Source: Planctomycetales bacterium
GTDB lineage: Bacteria; Planctomycetota; UBA11346
Direction: 5' to 3'
Length of the DNA stretch: 8,931 nucleotides
NCBI GenBank assembly: GCA_025362255.1
Contig: JANYGY010000144.1
Location: 1-8,931, forward strand
Part shown: positions 1-6,705 of the stretch, piece after piece
Layout: every line of letters starts with the position of its first letter
Position numbering within the stretch: the first letter of the stretch is position 1
Notes under the pieces: generated by a model
Told to the model about the DNA's origin: nothing
Database searches by the model: none
The model's input: only the letters and a program-made list of their open reading frames with translations
Position numbers and translations under genes: made by a program

Positions 1-60
1 GAGCAGCATCGTCCGGAGCAGCATCGACCGGAGCAGCATCGACCGCAGCAGCATGGCCCG
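1..60 (+). repeat. Four imperfect 15-bp tandem repeats in coding sequence
   Basis: Units start at 1, 16, 31 and 46. Units 2 and 3 are identical (GAGCAGCATCGACCG), unit 1 differs by one base, and unit 4 has diverged (CAGCAGCATGGCCCG). The period is a multiple of three, so the repeat preserves the reading frame and encodes the EQHRP tail. The array may continue left of the window. Confidence 0.85.
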
Positions 61-87
61 CAGCCGGTCGCTCCGTCAGGGCCCTAA
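1..87 (+). CDS. C-terminal tail of an IS66 accessory protein, probably TnpB (5' end outside window)
   Basis: Frame 1 is open from the left edge to a TAA at 85-87 and encodes 28 residues made mainly of an EQHRP pentapeptide repeated three times, then QQHGP, then QPVAPSGP. It ends 57 bp before the IS66 transposase start on the same strand. In IS66-family elements the gene directly before the transposase is tnpB (IS66 Orf2), a protein of about 115 aa needed for transposition. The assignment is therefore inferred from position; the conserved TnpB core lies outside the window and cannot be checked. A low-complexity Gln/His/Pro/Arg tail would be an extension beyond that core. Frame and stop are certain, identity is not. 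Confidence 0.5.
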   Translation, partial: EQHRPEQHRPEQHRPQQHGPQPVAPSGP

Positions 88-144
88 GACAAACGTTGGT
101 ATTTTCCCATGTTGCGGTGAAAGCGACATTGATAGAATGCGGCG

Positions 145-1773
145 ATGACCGCTGCTGATTCGGAGCTGATCGCGCTGCGTGCGGAGAATCGACTGCTGCG
201 CGTGCAACTCGACGAGCGCGCCCAGGAGGCGCATGATCTGCGCGCGGCGAATGACGAACTGACGGCCAAGGTCGGCGCGCTGGAACAACGCTTAGCGCGC
301 ATGACCAAGCGAATCTTCGGCTGGTCGTCAGAGCGTCGATCGCATCCCGAGCAGCAACGCATCGCGTTGGAGTTCGTGCCAGCTGCGGATGCTGCTGCTG
401 CGCTTGAATGCGGCTTCGTCGCGGAGCAGCTTTCCGTTTTAGATGCGGGTCCAGCATCCGTTCCAGCGGCGGCCCCCGGTGTCATGTCGTCGGCAGCTCC
501 CAAGCGGAAGCCACGCGCGCCGGGCAGTCACCCAGGTCGTCGCTGCCTGCCCGCCGACACCGAGGTGATCTTGCCCGAACCGATCACTGTGCCGGAGGAC
601 GAACGTCTGGATGAACACGGTCAGCCGCTGCCGCTGTTGGGTTATCGGACGACGGATCTGTGGGACTTTCGTCCAGGTGCCTACGTCATCCGTCGCGTGC
701 GCCGTGCGATCTATGGGCGTCCGTTCAGTGATGCTGACGCGCGAATAGTGGCCGCCATGCCGCAGCGATTGATCCCTGGCGGCAAGATGACGGATGCCGC
801 CGTGATCCACACCGTGGTTGAGAAATTCGCAGATCACCTGCCGCTCTACCGGCAGGAACAACGCGCCAACCGCCAGGGCATCCATCTCAGCCGCTCAACG
901 CTGCTGGGACATGTCGCCGCGGTCGCCACCGCCATGGAGCCCATTTATCAGGCACTCATCCGTCAGGTGCGGGCTGCTCGCTAGGTCCACCTCGACGATA
1001 CACCGGTGAAGCTCCTCGCTCCGGGCCTGGGCCATGCGGCTACCGGTCGCATCTGGGTCTACCGCAGTGAGCAGGCCACGGTTTTCCAATGCACCGAGAC
1101 CCGTGAAGGTCGACATCCCGAAGCATTCTTGGCGGGTTATCGCGGATATATTCTGGCCGATGCCTATGCGGGACATAACGGCCTCTATGGCCCTGAACGA
1201 GCGACCCCCATCAGTTGCTGGGCGCATGTGCGACGGAAATTCCATGAACTCATGAACGATCAGCCCCTGGCGCGGCGCCTGGTCGAGGACATCGGAGAAA
1301 TCTACGGCATCGAACGCGACCTGGAATTCGTCGATGACGGTGTGCGCCGACAGAGCCGCATCCAGCGCGCACTTCCACGCATCGCGGCCATGGAACAGTG
1401 CCTGCGGCATTCCCAACCACAGACGACTCCAGGCAGCGCCCTCGGCAAGGCCATCGCGTATGCGCTCAACCGCTGGCCGCATCTGACCACCTACACCTCC
1501 CAGGGATTCCTGCCGATCGATAACAACCCGGCCGAAAACGCCCTGCGACCCTGGGCCATCGGCCGCAAGAATTGGCTCTTCTTCGGCTCACTCGTCGGTG
1601 GCCAGCGTGCCGCCATCATCGCCACCATGATCGACAATTGCCGCCGTCAGGGCATCGATCCCTTCATCTACCTGCAGGATACCACTGCCGCACTGCACCG
1701 TGGATGCACCGACTACCACGACCTCACGCCCCTCGCCTCCGCCAGCCGACGCGACCAGCGCACCACCGCATGA
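145..1773 (+). pseudogene. tnpC: IS66-family transposase (TnpC), interrupted by an in-frame TAG
   Basis: One frame runs from ATG 145 to TGA 1771-1773 (542 codons, normal for IS66 transposases) and is broken only by TAG at 982-984 (codon 280). Residues about 5-55 form a Leu/Glu/Arg-rich coiled coil. Residues about 215-245 carry the conserved KFADHLPLYRQEQ block. The DDE catalytic residues follow the stop: D284 in VHLDDTPV, D339 in ILADAYAGHN and E464 in NNPAENALRPWAIGRKNW. The C-terminal IS66_C-like block is NCRRQGIDPFIYLQDTTAALH. The zinc-finger region usual in this family (two CxxC pairs, around residues 145-200) has no cysteine pairs here. Translation stopping at 279 lacks all catalytic residues, and a restart at GTG 1006 would lack D284. 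Because both halves are otherwise well conserved, the lesion is recent, a sequencing error, or suppressed. Family identity is very secure. Confidence 0.92.
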
Positions 1774-2108
1774 CCATCCCCGATCGACGCATTCCATTTC
1801 CACCCCATCACCGTGGCCTCCTGCTGACCGAAGACGATCACGCCTTCCTGCTCACCATCATCGGCCCCTTCCAGGGACCCGAGGTTGAAGACCTCCTCCG
1901 GGGAGCAGTTACCGATACAGGCGGTCGGCGCATCGTCGGCACGGACGACGATCTCGATCTCCTCCTTGCCGCCGTCGACATCGAGGCCAACGGATTCCTC
2001 CGCGTCGAATCCGAAAACGCCGGACGCGAACTGCGCACACCAAAACGTGGCGGCAATGCCGAACGGTTACGACGCCTCGCGCGCCAAATCGAAGATCATC
2101 TATCGTAG
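1770..2108 (+). CDS. Unknown 112-aa protein coupled to the IS66 transposase
   Basis: The ATG at 1770-1772 overlaps the transposase TGA in an ATGA junction, which suggests translational coupling and fixes the start. The gene ends at TAG 2106-2108, 37 bp inside the IS end, so it travels with the element. The protein is soluble and acidic in its middle (EDDHAFLL, GPEVEDLL, GTDDDLDLLLAAVDIEAN) and ends in a basic Arg/Lys-rich stretch (RTPKRGGNAERLRRLARQIEDHL), probably helical. No transmembrane segment, signal peptide, cysteine motif or recognised domain is visible. Arrangement tnpB-tnpC-orf suggests an IS66 accessory protein. I do not recognise the family, and no function is assigned. Its own TAG stop argues against amber reassignment in this genome. 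Confidence 0.65.
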   Translation: MTIPDRRIPFPPHHRGLLLTEDDHAFLLTIIGPFQGPEVEDLLRGAVTDTGGRRIVGTDDDLDLLLAAVDIEANGFLRVESENAGRELRTPKRGGNAERLRRLARQIEDHLS

Positions 2109-2119
2109 GTGGTTACTTC

Positions 2120-2145
2120 GCTAGTTCTGGCGGCTGAACGCTTAC
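2120..2145 (+). repeat. Right terminal inverted repeat of the IS66 element
   Basis: The last bases of the element are GGCGGCTGAACGCTTAC; their reverse complement begins GTAAGCGTTCAGCCGCC, resembling IS66-type termini. The inner limit of the repeat cannot be set because the left end is outside the window. Immediately beyond is GATTTAAC (2146-2153), the candidate 8-bp target duplication. Confidence 0.65.
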
Positions 2146-2304
2146 GATTTAACTGAGCGCAATGAACTCTTCTCGCTGAAACGAGCCCATGTTGCCTTTA
2201 TCCACCCCAACAAAGCAACCCGATGACCGGAGAGCCGTATGCAGGAAAACCGCCCGTACGGTTCGGAGGGAGGGGCGGCCCGTAAGGGCCGTCTTTACTC
2301 CTAC
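2146..2304 (+). mobile_element. 3' fragment of a group II intron, cut on its left side by IS66
   Basis: The segment between the IS66 terminus and the GH36 gene ends in the canonical 3' architecture of a bacterial group II intron: domain V at 2232-2264, domain VI at 2265-2301 and an AC 3' terminus at 2304. The 5' exon, domains I-IV and any reverse-transcriptase gene are absent here and would lie left of the IS66 element. The sequence at 2146-2226 is open in one frame (reading DLTERNELFSLKRAHV and on to TGA 2224-2226) and could be the C-terminus of the intron-encoded protein, but I cannot recognise it as such. The predicted 3' exon begins at 2305, 17 bp before the end of the opposing GH36 gene. 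Confidence 0.75.
2232..2304 (+). ncRNA. Group II intron domains V and VI
   Basis: Domain V is 33 nt: GAGCCGTA (2232-2239) pairs with TACGGTTC (2257-2264), including the catalytic AGC triad on the 5' strand, with a bulge and a distal GG/CC stem capped by AAAA. The distal stem carries an unpaired A (GCAGG against CCGC), a possible sign of decay. Domain VI: GGAG (2265-2268) pairs with CTCC (2298-2301); the upper stem 2272-2281 with 2286-2295 is capped by a GTAA (GNRA) tetraloop; A2297 is the unpaired branch-point candidate, seven nucleotides before the predicted 3' end at 2304 (AC). This is read directly from the sequence; intron class is not assigned. Confidence 0.8.
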
Positions 2305-2321
2305 CGTAACAGCCCTGCACC

Positions 2322-5129
2322 TCAGCGAGATGAGGGACGGCCGAGCGCCTCTGATCCGTCGCAGATCACTTCGATGCGTTGAGGGCCGCCGCGTTCGCGT
2401 GCCGCCACTGCCAGACGCCACAGCTCTGCGCTTATCCGTTCAAGGCGGGCCGTGCATCGGGTCGAAGAGTGCAGGCGCAGCTCGCCTGGCCAGGCGAGCC
2501 ACAGGCTGCCTTCGCGCGCGCCGGCGTCATGTAGCACGAGATGCACCTTCTCAGGGGTTGCCTCGATCATCGCCAGTTCGGCGGCCCCGCACCCAAGATG
2601 AAGGTCGCTGCCGACGATGGTGGGCACGGTGCGATCAACCGGGGTCAGACGCAGCACCATCGAGCCATGAGGCGCCAGATTCCGGGCACAAAAGCTGCCG
2701 TCATGTATGCCGTGATAGACGCCATCCCAGAACGACCACACGTGGACGGGTTCGCCGAGCAACGCGGCGACATCGAGATCGCCATCAGCTGGGGTCGCCG
2801 CGGGGTTCCACACCTGCGCCACTGCGAATTCACCCCAGTCGCGCCGAGCGACGAATCCGAAGCGTCGATGTTCGCGATCATGCGCCGAAAAGCTGGCACC
2901 TCGTTCAGGAATTGGCGGAGCCAGAATCTCATACATCCGATCGGTCCCCACCCAGCCACGACGACCCAGCTGGTGATGGCTGGGCGTCCCCGCGCGTACC
3001 ACTCCATATCCTGCGGTACTGGCATATTGGCCTGAGATGGTGCCGAAAATGGACAAGCGCTGTCGTCGGGGCGTGATCGCCGGAAGTTCGGCCACGGTGT
3101 CAATTATCAGCTCGCAACGCAGCTCGTGAGGCCCAGCGGGACTGAGCAACTCCAGCGGGATCTTGGCGCGCAGGTGATAGCCGTCAGTCGCTGGCTCGGT
3201 GGTGACCACGATTCTCGGCTCAACTAAGAGCGTCGGCAGGGCCGCGCGCAGGGCGCGCGCGCCCGAAGTACCGACACCTGGCTGCAACCAGAACTGGCGA
3301 ACGGCGCCGGAGACCTCAACGAATAATTCGACATTCGAGCCGTACCACGGCACTTCATGGCGCACCAACACGTGATCGACCACTGTAACATCAACCTCGA
3401 GAAAATCAGCATGCAGGCAGAGGGTCGCGTCGCCCAAGATCAGATCCGGCACCGTCAGAGGTTCTGAAATCAGGCTCAGACCACCGAGCAATCCGACAAA
3501 ACCATGCCACGTCTTCAGCTCTGGTTCAGTAAGTGTCTCGCGCGTGCGCGTGTAACTGACATCCGGATCGTTGGCGAACAGGATGCCGTTAGCCTGGGCA
3601 TTCTGGCCCATTGCGCGGATGCATTCGCGAATGCAGCAGGGATTCGCACTGTCCCAGCGGGGGCAGGAATCCGGTCCGATACGCGCCGCGTCAGCATATC
3701 CGGCAACCGCGCGGTTGAAGCCGATGCAGGCAAGCAAATAGCTGTCTTCACCCATTTCTTCTCGATACAGCCGATACAGGTCGCGCAGCGCCTGAAATGC
3801 TGTGCGACTGCGATCATGCAGCCTCGCCCCATGCGGATTACGCGCGCTGACCCCTGCGATGGTGTTGAAATCAATTTTAAAATAGCGAAAGCCAAGCACG
3901 CGGTGCTCGCGGATCAGATCACGGATCCACGCGGCCACCTCAGGATGAGTCGGGTCGAGCCAGCGCGAGCGCGGTCCCCAATTGCTTGCCTCGCCAGCGA
4001 GTAAACCATTCGCTGCGTGTTGGCACCAGCTGCGGTGGGTGCGGAAAAGGTCGGTTGATTCATGCACCGCCAGCGGCGCGAGCCAGACCCCGGCGACCGC
4101 TCCGGCAGCGTGGATCCGTTCGATCACCGGTTGCCAACCGTCGGGAAAACGCTCGTTGCATGCCCAGTCGCCGACTTGGCGTTGAAAGCCATCATCGATT
4201 TGAATCACCGGCATCGCCAAGCCGGTGTGCCGAACATGATCGGCGATCGCGATGACGTCGGCGGCCGCCACGGTGTTGGTGTAGTGATACCATGAGCACC
4301 AGCCGGATGCGGGCTTGGCATGGGTCCGCGCACCGTGGGTCGCCGCGCACCAGCGCAGCAACCGGGCCGTGATGTCACTTTGCTCACCACCGAGCAGGGC
4401 GATCTCCTGGCCGCGTCGCCAGGCTCCTGAAGCAACCTCGACATCGCTCATTTCGCTGACGAAAGCCACCTGATTGCGCGCCCCTTCGACTCGGAAATTC
4501 AGTGCCACCGCTGCCTCTGGATCGCCAACGGCGCCGATCGCCAGAGCGTGCTCAGCGTTGGCCACGATCGCAAAATCGGTGAATCCACGCCAACGTCCAT
4601 CAACGTTCCGCTCACCTGTCGACTGTTCATGCGGCACCGGCTGACCAAAAGCGGCCCACATCGTGCACTCATCTTCATTAGCCGACGGCAAGGTCTCGCC
4701 CAGGTCCGCGATGCGAGTTGAAGATTCAAGGGTGGTGAGCAGCCATGACGCGGGGTCGCCAGTCACCATCAGGCCGTCTTCACCGCTCGTGAGGAGGTGC
4801 AACTCGCGCAGGAAAACGGGTGCGACCGCACCATTGTAGAATGATACGTTGACCGTGCAGCCGATCCCGTCGGCAAGCAGGCCAAGAGTCCACGCCAATC
4901 GGTGACCCCCATCGAGCAGCCACGTCCACGTGTGGATGGTCAGATCGCCACTCGGCCCCCGGCGACGATGACTAACCAACGTCGCTTCACCCGTGATGTG
5001 CAAGGTCTGCAAAGCAGTTCCCAACTCATTGGCGAGCACCACGGCGGGCGCCCCTGCCGTCAGTTTTAATCCGGCGAAATCGAGTTTGAGATGACCGGCT
5101 TGATAGCTGATGTTCATCCTGCTGATCAT
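2322..5129 (-). CDS. GH36 family alpha-galactosidase-like glycoside hydrolase with an extra beta module
   Basis: The protein has 935 residues, longer than most GH36 enzymes (about 700-750). Residues about 1-260 form the N-terminal beta domain. The barrel carries GWCSWYHYTN (276-285), VIQIDDGFQ (308-316), YFKIDF with the expected nucleophile D420, ARIGPD with the expected acid/base D487, and FANDPDVSY (518-526). GH36 retaining enzymes hydrolyse terminal alpha-galactosides such as raffinose or melibiose; some act on alpha-GalNAc, so the substrate is inferred. After SLISEPL (552-558) comes a block of about 130 residues resembling CBM9/DOMON-like modules (WYGSNVELFVEV, then DGYHLRAKIPLELL), before the usual C-terminal GH36 domain (FAVAQVWNP, VHVWSFWDGVYHG). 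There is no signal peptide, so it is probably cytoplasmic. The start may be ATG 5129 or the in-frame ATG at 5117; neither has a well-placed ribosome site. It is divergent from an AraC regulator. Confidence 0.88.
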   Translation of the reverse strand: MISRMNISYQAGHLKLDFAGLKLTAGAPAVVLANELGTALQTLHITGEATLVSHRRRGPSGDLTIHTWTWLLDGGHRLAWTLGLLADGIGCTVNVSFYNGAVAPVFLRELHLLTSGEDGLMVTGDPASWLLTTLESSTRIADLGETLPSANEDECTMWAAFGQPVPHEQSTGERNVDGRWRGFTDFAIVANAEHALAIGAVGDPEAAVALNFRVEGARNQVAFVSEMSDVEVASGAWRRGQEIALLGGEQSDITARLLRWCAATHGARTHAKPASGWCSWYHYTNTVAAADVIAIADHVRHTGLAMPVIQIDDGFQRQVGDWACNERFPDGWQPVIERIHAAGAVAGVWLAPLAVHESTDLFRTHRSWCQHAANGLLAGEASNWGPRSRWLDPTHPEVAAWIRDLIREHRVLGFRYFKIDFNTIAGVSARNPHGARLHDRSRTAFQALRDLYRLYREEMGEDSYLLACIGFNRAVAGYADAARIGPDSCPRWDSANPCCIRECIRAMGQNAQANGILFANDPDVSYTRTRETLTEPELKTWHGFVGLLGGLSLISEPLTVPDLILGDATLCLHADFLEVDVTVVDHVLVRHEVPWYGSNVELFVEVSGAVRQFWLQPGVGTSGARALRAALPTLLVEPRIVVTTEPATDGYHLRAKIPLELLSPAGPHELRCELIIDTVAELPAITPRRQRLSIFGTISGQYASTAGYGVVRAGTPSHHQLGRRGWVGTDRMYEILAPPIPERGASFSAHDREHRRFGFVARRDWGEFAVAQVWNPAATPADGDLDVAALLGEPVHVWSFWDGVYHGIHDGSFCARNLAPHGSMVLRLTPVDRTVPTIVGSDLHLGCGAAELAMIEATPEKVHLVLHDAGAREGSLWLAWPGELRLHSSTRCTARLERISAELWRLAVAARERGGPQRIEVICDGSEALGRPSSR

Positions 5130-5162
5130 ACCGATGGGCCACGAATACGATAAGCGGAATCA

Positions 5163-5184
5163 ACGATTCGATGGGCAGAATCGT
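5163..5184. promoter_or_regulatory. Inverted repeat ACGATTC-N8-GAATCGT, candidate operator
   Basis: ACGATTC at 5163-5169 and its exact reverse complement at 5178-5184 are separated by 8 bp, a 15-bp centre-to-centre distance. It lies 34-55 bp upstream of the GH36 ATG, where a regulator could control that promoter. AraC-family proteins more often bind direct repeats, so a different dimeric regulator is possible. No protein evidence exists. Confidence 0.4.
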
Positions 5185-5204
5185 CGATCGAAAAATTTAA
5201 AATA

Positions 5205-5246
5205 TGGTGGCCAAGTGGATGTCTAGACGTCGTCCATGAACCACCA
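5205..5246. promoter_or_regulatory. Nested dyad-symmetric region, candidate operator or hairpin
   Basis: TGGTGG (5205-5210) mirrors CCACCA (5241-5246). Inside lie TGGATG (5216-5221) against CGTCCA (5231-5236) with one mismatch, and the 8-bp palindrome GTCTAGAC (5221-5228) overlapped by GACGTC (5226-5231). The dyads share nearly the same centre (about 5225), midway between the divergent genes. Function is unknown. Confidence 0.35.
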
Positions 5247-5375
5247 AAATTGTCAGTTTTAACCAGATTAATTCGGATATTCGATCTCATATTCACCTGC
5301 TTTAGATTGCGCACGACGTGTAGATCGAATGCGTGCAAGGTTGTCAATATCGACCGAATAGTTAGCGTAACCGTC

Positions 5376-6188
5376 ATGCGCGTCCCCCGTCGTGAACATC
5401 GGTCGGTGGCTTTTGTGCCGTTGGCAGCGACGTGTCTGGAAGCAGGACTCAGCAGTCTGGTGATATGCGACGAAGCCGTGTTGCCGGGTGTCCGGCTGCC
5501 GAAAGAACATCGACCGATCACCATCATGTTTTCAGTTCGCGGTCAGCAGACATTGCAGGTCGAAGGCCGGACGGTGATCTGCGACGCCGGTACTTTTCTC
5601 GCGATGAGCTCGGGCATATGGTCGGTGTCCGTCGATGGAAAGACGGCTTATCACAGCCTGTATGTCTCAGGAACAGGGCCGTGGATGACGCGCATCGAGC
5701 ACGATCTCGCGGCGGTGGATTCGGTGATGCTCGATGTTGCCCCACCGGCAGCGGTAGTGACGGCCATGCAGGGATTGATCCATTTCGGCTTGGAGCGACC
5801 CGCAGGATGGGATTGGGCGGTGCTGGCGGCATTCAGCACGGTCGCCGGACACATCAGCGCTGTCGCGCGTCGCGGGGGTGGCTCGATGGTCGAACGACTG
5901 GCTCATCTCATCGATTCGGCACCAGGCGAGGCGTGGCGGCTCGACGCGGTAGCGACGGCATTGGGACTGACCCTGGCCACACTCAATCACGGTTTTCGTG
6001 GTGAAACCGGCGAAGGTCCCGCCTCGTGGATCCGTCGTCGGCGGATGGAGCACGCGCGACGGATGCTCGCCCACGGTCAGCGCCCGATCGCGGTGGCTGC
6101 CGCCCTCGGATTTCCAGACTTGGCCCAATTTAGCCGGTGTTTCCGCACAACTATCGGCAGCAGCCCGAGTGCGGTACAGAAGAAGTAA
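5376..6188 (+). CDS. AraC-family transcriptional regulator
   Basis: From ATG 5376 the protein has 270 residues. Residues about 25-95 are a beta-rich, cupin-like effector region (PITIMFSVRGQQTL, GTFLAMSSGIWSV). Residues about 170-266 are the paired helix-turn-helix domain of the family: helix-turn-helix 1 at about 187-210 (WRLDAVATALGLTLATLNHGF), the linking helix RRRRMEHARRML, and helix-turn-helix 2 at about 236-262 (PIAVAAALGFPDLAQFSRCF). The frame extends to a TTG at 5250, but the extra 42 residues are unlike a folded domain, lie in the divergent promoter region and lack a ribosome site, so ATG 5376 is preferred. The likely role is sugar-responsive control of the divergent GH36 gene; this is inferred from layout and the inducer is unknown. 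The gene ends 5 bp from the convergent gene at 6194. Confidence 0.88.
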   Translation: MRVPRREHRSVAFVPLAATCLEAGLSSLVICDEAVLPGVRLPKEHRPITIMFSVRGQQTLQVEGRTVICDAGTFLAMSSGIWSVSVDGKTAYHSLYVSGTGPWMTRIEHDLAAVDSVMLDVAPPAAVVTAMQGLIHFGLERPAGWDWAVLAAFSTVAGHISAVARRGGGSMVERLAHLIDSAPGEAWRLDAVATALGLTLATLNHGFRGETGEGPASWIRRRRMEHARRMLAHGQRPIAVAAALGFPDLAQFSRCFRTTIGSSPSAVQKK

Positions 6189-6193
6189 CGACG

Positions 6194-6703
6194 TCAGGGA
6201 TCGATGTCGCCAACCGGACGGCCGCTGATCAGCGTCGCCAGATCCTGCACCGCAGGTGGCAACGCACCGCGATCAAATCGAGCAGTGACCCATTCGCCGC
6301 CGCGATACCAGCGCATGATCACCAGACGTTCGGGGGGTGGATACTCGCCGCCGGGCTGGACGGTGGCGAGCAGCGCCTGGGCGTCACCGACTTGCTTAAG
6401 CGTACGCCTGAAGCCGGTGCGTTTGCCCGCGCGCTCGGTGCTGCCTTGGCCATCGCGTTCGAGCGCATGCTGCACGGCGTGCTGTTCGTCGGCGAAGATC
6501 GTCAGGGTCACGACCATCGTGTGCAGAGGCGTGGGGTCCTCATCGAAAAGATGCAGCTCATGCCAGAACGGCGACGACCCTGACAACCCGTACCGCCACC
6601 AGCCGCTTTGGCCGCGCGAATCGTTGCAGCCTACTCCGATCAGCAAGCAAAGGGCCATGAGCAGGCCTAACCCGGCGACCATGAAAAATCTAAGCAGTGC
6701 CAT
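6194..6703 (-). CDS. Unknown membrane-anchored or lipoprotein-like protein, coupled to aroC
   Basis: The preferred start is ATG at 6703-6701, giving 169 residues. It has GGAG six bases upstream, the clearest ribosome site in the window. An in-frame ATG at 6709-6707 overlaps the aroC stop (ATGA) but sits directly against that GGAG. Residues about 4-25 are a hydrophobic segment (RFFMVAGLGLLMALCLLIGVGC) followed by NDSRG. This is either a type II signal peptide with Cys25 lipidated, though Gly at -3 makes a poor lipobox, or an N-terminal membrane anchor. The remainder is polar, with the blocks SSPFWHELHLFDEDPTPL and RLVIMRWYRGGEWVTARF and no recognised domain. Longer readings upstream overlap aroC and look non-coding. 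Function is unknown; co-transcription with aroC is inferred from spacing and need not mean a shared pathway. Confidence 0.7.
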   Translation of the reverse strand: MALLRFFMVAGLGLLMALCLLIGVGCNDSRGQSGWWRYGLSGSSPFWHELHLFDEDPTPLHTMVVTLTIFADEQHAVQHALERDGQGSTERAGKRTGFRRTLKQVGDAQALLATVQPGGEYPPPERLVIMRWYRGGEWVTARFDRGALPPAVQDLATLISGRPVGDIDP

Positions 6704-6705
6704 GA

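Larger units (their letters stand above)
1..2145 (+). mobile_element. IS66-family insertion sequence, right part (left end outside window)
   Basis: The segment contains, all rightward, the end of a probable tnpB, a full-length but stop-interrupted IS66 transposase, a 112-aa accessory gene and a terminal sequence ending in CTTAC at 2145. Read from the outside inward the terminus starts GTAAGCGTTCAGCC, which resembles the GTAAGCG-type ends I recall for this family. IS66 elements usually make 8-bp target duplications, so GATTTAAC at 2146-2153 is the candidate right-hand copy; the left copy is not visible. Sequence to the right of 2145 changes to group II intron RNA, supporting 2145 as a real boundary. 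The copy is probably unable to transpose by itself because of the amber codon in its transposase. Confidence 0.85.
5130..5375. promoter_or_regulatory. Divergent regulatory region between the GH36 gene and the AraC regulator
   Basis: This 246-bp AT-richer stretch separates the two divergent start codons and must hold both promoters. It contains no credible gene. Visible elements are an inverted repeat at 5163-5184, nested dyads at 5205-5246, A/T-rich runs at 5190-5204, and a direct repeat ATATTC with 12-bp spacing in GATATTCGATCTCATATTCAC near 5277-5296. TTGTCA at 5251-5256 is a possible -35 box for the regulator, but I see no convincing -10 box at 16-18 bp. GTTAGCGTAAC (5361-5371) lies just before the regulator start. 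Binding by the adjacent AraC protein is inferred from layout. Confidence 0.6.

Noticed and set aside
982..984. TAG as a reassigned or read-through sense codon
   Set aside because: The neighbouring 112-aa gene ends in TAG, and no suppressor tRNA or recoding structure is visible, so ordinary nonsense mutation is simpler.
1838..2056. Minus-strand frame opposite the 112-aa gene
   Set aside because: It is Ser/Arg/Pro-rich in the manner of a shadow frame, while the plus-strand gene has an ATGA-coupled start.
2272..2296. Hairpin with GTAA loop followed by TCTTT as a rho-independent terminator
   Set aside because: It forms domain VI of the group II intron directly after domain V, with branch-point A and AC end in the right places. 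The T run is short, and no plus-strand gene ends just upstream.
2541..3035. Plus-strand reading frames opposite the GH36 gene (also 3504-4004)
   Set aside because: They are antisense to well-conserved GH36 sequence and show no family motifs.
3251..3264. GC-only palindrome GGGCGCGCGCGCCC inside the GH36 gene
   Set aside because: It is a simple CG alternation expected in GC-rich coding sequence, and nothing suggests function.
5250..5375. N-terminal extension of the AraC regulator from TTG 5250
   Set aside because: The extra 42 residues lack a domain pattern and a ribosome site and would consume half of the divergent promoter region.
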